The notes under the pieces are model-generated. The model was given only the letters and a program-made list of their open reading frames with translations. It made no database searches and had not been told where the DNA came from. A program made the position numbers and the translations under genes. A DNA stretch of 5,270 nt from Caulobacteraceae bacterium (lineage in GTDB: Bacteria; Pseudomonadota; Alphaproteobacteria; Caulobacterales; Caulobacteraceae): positions 1 through 5,270 of the forward strand of contig SDZP01000256.1 of the NCBI GenBank assembly GCA_004144935.1, written 5' to 3'. Below, piece by piece: positions 1-4,816 of the stretch; the first letter of the stretch is position 1; each line of letters starts with the position of its first letter.

Positions 1-1250
1 GCCCAGCGGCCTTCCCCGCCCGCCTCCACGGTCAGGTTGCGAAACGCCAGTTCGTGGCAACGATGGCCGATCAACGACAGCGTCCCCTCGACGAGGGTCG
101 GCCGGTCGGCGGTCCCCAGACTCACCCGCCCGGCGCAGGCGACCCCCAGATGCAGCGTCTGGTCGGCGGGACAGTGGTAGCGCCCCGCCAGCACCAGGCC
201 GGCGCAGTCCACCTGGCGCAGCGAGACGCCGCCGGTCAGCTGGACGAAACCCAGTTCCAGCCGGCCGCAGCGCAGCCGGCCGACGTCCACGGCGGCCCCG
301 CGCGGGACGGTCAGGGTCCCCTGCAGCAACAGGTTGCCGCCGACCACGCAGCCGCTCAGCCGGATCGGTCCATCACTCGAAAAGCCTTCCCCCAGCGCGA
401 AATCGCCGCCCACGTTGAGCACCGAAAGGTCGATGGCCGGCCCGCCGTCGCAGCGATGCTCGCCGCCCAGGTTGAGATCGGCGGTCACGGTCAGATTGCC
501 GCCGGAGACGGCGCCCGTCACCGCGCCCGCCTCGACACGGCAGTCGCCCAGCCTGGCCCGGCCCAGGCTCAGCGGCCCCGCAACCGTCGCGCCGCCACGC
601 ACCCGCAGGCTGTCGATGCTCGCCGCCGTCAGGATCACGGCCCCGTCGCATTGCACGCCACGGTCCAGCAGCAGTCGGCGGTCGATCCGCGCGTGCTCGC
701 CCTGCAGGGCGATCCTGCTGGTGCCCAGGACGCTGGCGCGAACCGCCAGGTCGCCCTCGATGCGGGCGTCGGTGAAGGACACCACGCCGGCGATCCGCGA
801 CCGGCGAATCTCCACGGACGCCGCGACCAGACCGTCCAGTTTCAGATGGCCCTTGGTCGTCAGGCCGTCGATGACCACACGCCCCAGGCTCGCCCCGGTC
901 ATCGAGACGGAGGAAGCCGCACAGTCCTGCAGCAGGACGGAGTCCAGCCGCAGCCCGTCCAGGCAGACGGCGCCCTCGAATCGACAGTCGCTCAGGCGCA
1001 GGGCGCGGACCGGGCCGGGCTCAAGGCCGGACAGGTCGACCGCGCCGATCACCGTCAGGCCATCCAGCACCCAGATCGCCGAACGTCCGCCGGCGCCGTC
1101 AATCTCGCCGGCCAGCAGAGACCGCAAAAAGGCGCCGCGCACGGTGACGGGCGCCGTCGGTTCCAGATCGAGCGGCCGGCCGGACAGCAGCGCCTGCTCG
1201 CCGGGGGACAGCTCGCCGAATGGGTCAGTCCTGGGCGCCTTGGCCGCCAT
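1..1250 (-). CDS. Gene F: beta-helix-like repeat protein of the 'membrane-associated oxidoreductase' type, 3' partial
   Basis: From the ATG at 1250 the minus frame has no stop to the left edge, giving at least 416 residues; the C-terminus is outside the window. A GTG at 1259 (in TAGTG, overlapping gene E's stop by one base) is an alternative start. No strong ribosome binding site precedes either, which fits coupling to gene E. The N-terminus (MAAKAPRTDPFGELSPGEQALL) leads to VRGAFLRSLLAG (37-48), followed by imperfect repeats of about 20 residues with alternating Leu/Val/Ile and Gly, such as VRALRLSDCRFEGAVCLDG, IEGDLAV and VGGNLLLQGTLTV. This matches a right-handed beta-helix or pentapeptide-like solenoid. 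From memory it resembles bacterial proteins labelled 'membrane-associated oxidoreductase', whose enzymatic label is unsupported; no cofactor motif is visible here. No signal peptide or membrane helix is seen in the visible part. A scaffold or binding role is inference. Confidence 0.85.
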   Translation of the reverse strand, partial: MAAKAPRTDPFGELSPGEQALLSGRPLDLEPTAPVTVRGAFLRSLLAGEIDGAGGRSAIWVLDGLTVIGAVDLSGLEPGPVRALRLSDCRFEGAVCLDGLRLDSVLLQDCAASSVSMTGASLGRVVIDGLTTKGHLKLDGLVAASVEIRRSRIAGVVSFTDARIEGDLAVRASVLGTSRIALQGEHARIDRRLLLDRGVQCDGAVILTAASIDSLRVRGGATVAGPLSLGRARLGDCRVEAGAVTGAVSGGNLTVTADLNLGGEHRCDGGPAIDLSVLNVGGDFALGEGFSSDGPIRLSGCVVGGNLLLQGTLTVPRGAAVDVGRLRCGRLELGFVQLTGGVSLRQVDCAGLVLAGRYHCPADQTLHLGVACAGRVSLGTADRPTLVEGTLSLIGHRCHELAFRNLTVEAGGEGRW

Positions 1251-1258
1251 GGCTGGCA

Positions 1259-2410
1259 CTAAGGACCGAACATCATGTTGGCCGATCCCGCCTTCGGCGC
1301 CGTCGCCGAGGGCAAAGGCTGGAACGGCAGGCCGGCCGCCTGCCAGGAGGCTAAGCCGCCCCGGTACCAGTAGACGTTCCTGTAGCCGGCGGCGCCGGCG
1401 CGCAGCACGGCGTTGTAGGACTCCCAGCACATCGCTCCGGCGCAGAAGAAGACCATCGGCCGCTGCGGCTGATTGCCGACCGCGGTCTTCAACTGGGTGA
1501 CCACCTGACCCTGGATGCTGTCGTTGGTCGTGCCGGGATAGCCGACCAGCGGCAGGTAGATGGCGTTCTGCAGCGTTGTGGCATGGCTGTCGGCCAGCAC
1601 ATCGACCAGCAGGGTGCTGGGGTCCTGGGCGATCAGCTTCTGCAGGTCGGTGGTGGCGATGCGGCGGCCCACCGGAATGTCCAGCGGCGTCGGCGAACCG
1701 ACGTTGCTCTCCAGCGTCGGCTTGGCCTGGACGCCGAGGTCGTTGAGCTCGCCGGCGTAGTTGGCTGTCTGCTCGCTGACCGGGCCCTTGGGGTCCGGGC
1801 CAGCGGGCTTGTCGAAAGGCTTGAGGATCAGCAGGCCCGCGACGGCCGCGATCGCCAGTCCGCCGCCGGCGAACAGGTATTTTCGGTCGAAGGGCAGCCT
1901 GCCGAGCGGGCCGGGCGGCTGCACGGGGGCGGGATAGGCCGGCGCCTGGGTATAGGCCGGCTGCGGCTGATAGACGGGCTGCGGGGCATAGTTGACCGGC
2001 TGGGGCGTCGCCGCCGGCTGCGATATCCCCGCCCAGCCGTCGTTCGAAGGCGTCGGCGCGGTGGACTGGCTGCCCTGGTAGACCGACGGCAGGGGTCCAA
2101 GGTCCAGCGCATAGGTCAGCACCCGCACCACCTGCAGGGCGATGTCGAGGCGCAGGCCGGTGCTGCTCTCGAGCCGGTTGGCCTGGCGATCCATCTCCAT
2201 GCCGAGCAGATGCCGCTCGGCCCCCTTCAGGGCGGCAGGCACGCCTTCGTCCAAGGCGGTGCCGATCACCCGGATTTCGCGCTTGGCTTCCGGCGCGGAG
2301 TCCATCAGCAGCGAACTCAGCCGCCGCCGGTCCGCCAGGATGCCGTCGCCTAGCCGGAGGCGGATGTCGCGCAGCGCCTGCGCCAGCTGGTCGTAGATCA
2401 GGTCGCTCAT
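1259..2410 (-). CDS. Gene E: membrane-anchored rhodanese-like protein with C-x4-C-W loop
   Basis: 383 residues, starting at the ATG that overlaps the gene D stop. (1) Residues about 1-106 are a charged, mostly helical domain with D27-R-R-R-L and KREIRVIGTALDEGVP (43-58), then TGLRLDIALQVV and YALDLG. This reminds me of small N-terminal domains with a 'DxRRLxxLL...REIxxLxxALxEGVP...TGL...A' pattern seen in multidomain bacterial signalling proteins, but I cannot name it securely. (2) Residues 107-170 are a low-complexity Tyr/Pro/Gln segment. (3) R171, R176 and K177 precede one hydrophobic helix (about 178-196), suggesting N-in/C-out. (4) Residues about 250-365 are rhodanese-like: LLVDV (267-271), FFCAGAMCW with Cys323 and Cys328 in the catalytic loop, GYRNVYWYRGGLASW and AAGLP. 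The loop and following S-x-N-A-x-x-R-A resemble the rhodanese-related proteins annotated as PQQ-dependent-catabolism-associated CXXCW motif proteins. Rhodaneses carry sulfane sulfur on the loop cysteine; the substrate here is unknown. No PQQ gene is visible. Confidence 0.9.
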   Translation of the reverse strand: MSDLIYDQLAQALRDIRLRLGDGILADRRRLSSLLMDSAPEAKREIRVIGTALDEGVPAALKGAERHLLGMEMDRQANRLESSTGLRLDIALQVVRVLTYALDLGPLPSVYQGSQSTAPTPSNDGWAGISQPAATPQPVNYAPQPVYQPQPAYTQAPAYPAPVQPPGPLGRLPFDRKYLFAGGGLAIAAVAGLLILKPFDKPAGPDPKGPVSEQTANYAGELNDLGVQAKPTLESNVGSPTPLDIPVGRRIATTDLQKLIAQDPSTLLVDVLADSHATTLQNAIYLPLVGYPGTTNDSIQGQVVTQLKTAVGNQPQRPMVFFCAGAMCWESYNAVLRAGAAGYRNVYWYRGGLASWQAAGLPFQPLPSATAPKAGSANMMFGP

Positions 2411-3264
2411 CGGCGTAGCTTTCCACAGGCGTAGGCCTGGCCGCAGGTGCGGTCCATGACGCAGAAGTTGGCCTCGGTCAGGGTGACGTCGCTCTGGCCC
2501 TTGCCGCCGATGAAGGCGAAGCAGAGACCGCCCATCTGGGCCTTGTCGACCGTCCAGTTGGGCCGCACGACGCGGATCGGCGCGTTGTCCAGCCGACCGC
2601 CATCGGCCGTCGAGGCGCCAAAGCTCATCAGCTCCGCGTTCTTGCTCTGCGAGATGGTGACCGTGACCCAGCCGGCCTCCCAACCGTCGGGGATCATCAC
2701 GTTGCCGATGGCCGTGCCTTCGGGGGTCAGCAGGCTGAAGTCGAAGACCGAGCCGATGTAGGGCGTGTACTGGACGTTGACCCAGGGCAGGTCGCCGCCA
2801 GGCTTGGCCAGCATCGGATAGACCGACTGGCCGTCCCGCTCGACCATCCCGCCGGGCGGTTGCACGGGGGTGACCGGCGCCGCCTGCTGCGGCGGTTGCT
2901 GCGGTTGAGGCCCTTGCGGCGCCGGCTGGTTCGGGCCCGGCTGGAACGGTGCCGCCGGTTGGCCCGGCTGGGCGACCGGCCAGACGTCCTGGCCGGCGGC
3001 CGGCGGGGCCTGCGGCGGACCGAAGCCTTGCGGGCCGCCCGGCGGGGTGTTGGCCTGACCCGGTCCCTGCACCGTCTCGTTGGGGTTGATGGGCCGCACC
3101 TGGATCTCGGGGCCCCGGCTCTGCTGCATGAACTGGTAGCCGATCACCAGCGCCAGCAGCGCGCCGCCGCCGATCGCCCATGGCGTCTTCCACCACACGG
3201 CGGGAGCCGCCGGCGGCGGCGCCGCCTCGGGCGGCGGTTCGGGGACTTGGTGTTCATCGGACAT
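2407..3264 (-). CDS. Gene D: single-pass membrane protein with Pro/Gln-rich linker and four-Cys domain (paralogue 4)
   Basis: Family not recognised; 285 residues. Layout: acidic Pro/Ala-rich tail (1-22), WWKTPW (24-29) at the membrane face, helix at about 29-46 ending in GYQFM, a Pro/Gln/Gly-rich linker (about 51-140), then the C-terminal domain (about 141-285). Domain motifs shared with the other copies are a G-N-V-M-I-P-D-G-W segment, R-P-N-W in place of MQPxW, LCFAFIGGKG, and the tail CVMDRTCGQAYACGKLRR. Cysteines 248, 268, 274 and 280 keep the family spacing exactly. The N-terminal tail and helix align well with gene C (MSD/E start, W24, K before the helix, GYQ after it), so the homology covers the anchor as well as the Cys domain. 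Predicted N-in/C-out topology places the domain in the periplasm. The stop overlaps the gene E start as ATGA, the second such overlap in the unit. Confidence 0.9.
   Translation of the reverse strand: MSDEHQVPEPPPEAAPPPAAPAVWWKTPWAIGGGALLALVIGYQFMQQSRGPEIQVRPINPNETVQGPGQANTPPGGPQGFGPPQAPPAAGQDVWPVAQPGQPAAPFQPGPNQPAPQGPQPQQPPQQAAPVTPVQPPGGMVERDGQSVYPMLAKPGGDLPWVNVQYTPYIGSVFDFSLLTPEGTAIGNVMIPDGWEAGWVTVTISQSKNAELMSFGASTADGGRLDNAPIRVVRPNWTVDKAQMGGLCFAFIGGKGQSDVTLTEANFCVMDRTCGQAYACGKLRR
2419..2424 (-). promoter_or_regulatory. Ribosome binding site of gene E, inside gene D
   Basis: On the minus strand this is GGAAAG, 8 bases before the ATG at 2410. It lies within the last codons of gene D and supports the ATG that overlaps gene D's TGA, rather than a start further upstream in the same open frame. 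Confidence 0.5.
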
Positions 3265-3270
3265 GGGCGG

Positions 3271-3275
3271 TCTCC
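3271..3275 (-). promoter_or_regulatory. Ribosome binding site of gene D
   Basis: On the minus strand this is GGAGA, 6 bases before the ATG at 3264, within the 24-bp gap after gene C's TAA. It indicates independent re-initiation at gene D and fixes the chosen start. Confidence 0.6.
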
Positions 3276-3288
3276 GCGAAGGTCGGGG

Positions 3289-4116
3289 TTATTGGACGCG
3301 GCCGCAGGCGAGGGCCTGCTGGCAGGTTTCATCCATCGCGCACAGGGTCGAGCCGGTGACGAAGACGTTCTCGCTCCCCTTCGGGACGATGAAGGCGAAG
3401 CACAGCTCGCCGACGCCGACGTCGTTGCGCAGCCAGACCGGCTGCATGGCGCGCATCAGCCCGTAGCGGCTTTCCTTCAGGCGGTAGCGGCCAGCGCCCT
3501 CGATGACCGTGACCCCGGCGGCGTTCTGGAAAGTCACCCGGGCCTCGGCCATGTCCCAGCGCGGCAACACCTCGACCGAGCCCTTCAGCAGGTCCTGGCC
3601 ATTGGCGACCCTGAAGCGAACCTGAAGATTGCCGTCAGGCTGCAGAGCGCCCGACAGCATGGGCAGCTCTCCCTCGAACGACGTCAGGATGGGCAGGTCC
3701 TGGCCAGCGGCCGGGGCCGGGACCGGGCCTGACGGCGTGGCGTCGGCCTGCTGGACCGGCGGCTGCTCGGGCTGGGCCTGCGGCGGATAGACAGGCGTCG
3801 GGCCGGCCGGCGTCTGCGGTTCCGCCGGCGCACTGATCTGGACCGGCGGCGGCTGGGGATCGACGGCCGGAGGGACATCGACGGGGGGGACGGCTGGATA
3901 GACCGGGAAGACCGGCTTGACCGGCGGCGGCTGCGGCGGGCGCACCGGATCGACCGGTGGTGGCGGTTGCTGGCCGCGCGACATCATCTGATAGCCGCCG
4001 AACAGGACAATGATCACCGCTCCGCCGATGACCAGAGGCTGTTTCCACAGGGGCGTGGCGGGAGCGGCGGCAGGGGGCGCTTCTTCGGTCACGGCGGGGT
4101 GCTCCGGCTCGCTCAT
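3289..4116 (-). CDS. Gene C: single-pass membrane protein, long Pro-rich linker and four-Cys domain (paralogue 3)
   Basis: Family not recognised; 275 residues. The ATG at 4116 is chosen because it overlaps the gene B stop as ATGA and gives an N-terminus (MSEPEH) resembling gene D's; no clear ribosome binding site precedes it, so coupling to gene B translation is likely. Layout: acidic, Ala/Pro-rich tail (1-22), juxtamembrane PLWKQP (22-27), membrane helix at about 28-45 ending in GYQMMSR, a 90-residue linker (about 49-138) dominated by Pro, Val and Gln, then the C-terminal domain (139-275). The domain contains YGLMRAMQPVW, LCFAFI and the tail CAMDETCQQALACGRVQ; cysteines are 239, 259, 265 and 271. 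The Pro-rich linker could carry the domain well away from the inner membrane. The positive charge before the helix and acidic tail fit N-in/C-out topology, allowing disulfides in the periplasm. Confidence 0.88.
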   Translation of the reverse strand: MSEPEHPAVTEEAPPAAAPATPLWKQPLVIGGAVIIVLFGGYQMMSRGQQPPPPVDPVRPPQPPPVKPVFPVYPAVPPVDVPPAVDPQPPPVQISAPAEPQTPAGPTPVYPPQAQPEQPPVQQADATPSGPVPAPAAGQDLPILTSFEGELPMLSGALQPDGNLQVRFRVANGQDLLKGSVEVLPRWDMAEARVTFQNAAGVTVIEGAGRYRLKESRYGLMRAMQPVWLRNDVGVGELCFAFIVPKGSENVFVTGSTLCAMDETCQQALACGRVQ

Positions 4117-4799
4117 CGGATGTGGGCGCAGGCGACGGGACGGCTGCAGCTGTCGTCCATGACGCACATGACAGCGCCCGAGAGCATGACCTGCGCAGCT
4201 GCCGACCGATCGACGAAGGCCAGGCAGGCCGGGCCCTGGCCGGTGGCGTAGGTCGGCCGCAGGCTCCAGGACCGGCCGTGCTCGGACTGGCCGGCGGTCA
4301 TTACCCCCGAGCCACGGGCGAGGACGGTCTCATAGGCAGGGTCCTTGAAGCCGATCTCGGTCTGGCCTTCTCCCCAGCCGGCGGCCGGCAGAAGCACCAC
4401 TCCCTGGGCCCATTTTCCCTGGACCAGCGCCAGGAACTCGATCTGGATCCGTCGGTCCTCCAGTTGGGTGACGCCCAGGGTCGGGGCCTTGGTCCCGTCC
4501 CGCGACAGGGCCGGCGGCAGATAGCGGACCCGAGGGCTCGGCGCGGGCAGCGGCGGATCCGGCTGTTGCTGCTGGACCGGCGAGACGAAGTTGCGCGACC
4601 AGGGGACCTTGGCCGCCGCCGCGGCCATCGCCGGGCTGCGTCTCGGCGAGGCCTCGTCGAGATTGGGCCGGGTCGTCGGCAGGCGGCTGACGAAATAGCT
4701 GCCGGCGAGCACCACAAGCACCAGGACGGCGATCACCCAGGGTGACCTCCAGAGGGGCCCGGGGCCGCTACCCGGAGCATTGGTTTCGATGGCGGACAT
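4113..4799 (-). CDS. Gene B: single-pass membrane protein with four-Cys C-terminal domain (paralogue 2)
   Basis: Family not recognised; 228 residues. The ATG at 4799 is chosen because it follows a good ribosome binding site, starts just after gene A, and puts a membrane-anchor N-terminus at the front as in C and D. Layout: short tail (1-15), interfacial LWRSPW (16-21), one hydrophobic helix at about 21-37, a linker with Pro and a QQQQ run (about 40-103), then the C-terminal domain (about 105-228). Cysteines 192, 212, 218 and 224 have the same C-x19-C-x5-C-x5-C spacing as A, C and D. This is the most divergent copy: it lacks the RAMQP motif, and its tail is CVMDDSCSRPVACAHIR, lacking the QAxACGK ending seen in A and D. 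Arg18 before the helix suggests N-in/C-out topology, so the domain is probably periplasmic. Its stop overlaps the gene C start as ATGA. Confidence 0.87.
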   Translation of the reverse strand: MSAIETNAPGSGPGPLWRSPWVIAVLVLVVLAGSYFVSRLPTTRPNLDEASPRRSPAMAAAAAKVPWSRNFVSPVQQQQPDPPLPAPSPRVRYLPPALSRDGTKAPTLGVTQLEDRRIQIEFLALVQGKWAQGVVLLPAAGWGEGQTEIGFKDPAYETVLARGSGVMTAGQSEHGRSWSLRPTYATGQGPACLAFVDRSAAAQVMLSGAVMCVMDDSCSRPVACAHIR

Positions 4800-4806
4800 C
4801 GGCGCG

Positions 4807-4813
4807 TCCCCCT
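4807..4813 (-). promoter_or_regulatory. Ribosome binding site of gene B
   Basis: On the minus strand this reads AGGGGGA, 7 bases before the ATG at 4799. It lies in the 17-bp gap after gene A's TAG. It supports this ATG over the much longer upstream extension of the same open frame, which would run backwards through gene A. Confidence 0.6.
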
Positions 4814-4816
4814 GCC

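Noticed and set aside
54..1262. 402-codon plus-strand open frame opposite gene F
   Set aside because: It is codon-for-codon the complement of gene F and open because F uses no TTA, CTA or TCA-complement stops. Its product is a Gln/Arg/Ala/His-rich sequence without domain character, whereas the minus frame shows ordered solenoid repeats.
334..1500. 388-codon plus-strand open frame spanning the E/F junction
   Set aside because: The product is Ser/Arg/Pro-rich with no recognisable motif, and it crosses the junction of two well-supported minus-strand genes.
2411..3196. Longer upstream start for gene E in the same frame
   Set aside because: The extension runs out of frame through most of gene D and gives an Arg/Gly/Ala-rich sequence. 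The ATG at 2410 has a GGAAAG site and the ATGA overlap.
2860..3732. 290-codon plus-strand open frame opposite genes C and D
   Set aside because: Arg/Leu/Ala-rich product typical of antisense frames in GC-rich DNA; it spans two convincing minus-strand paralogues and their intergenic gap.
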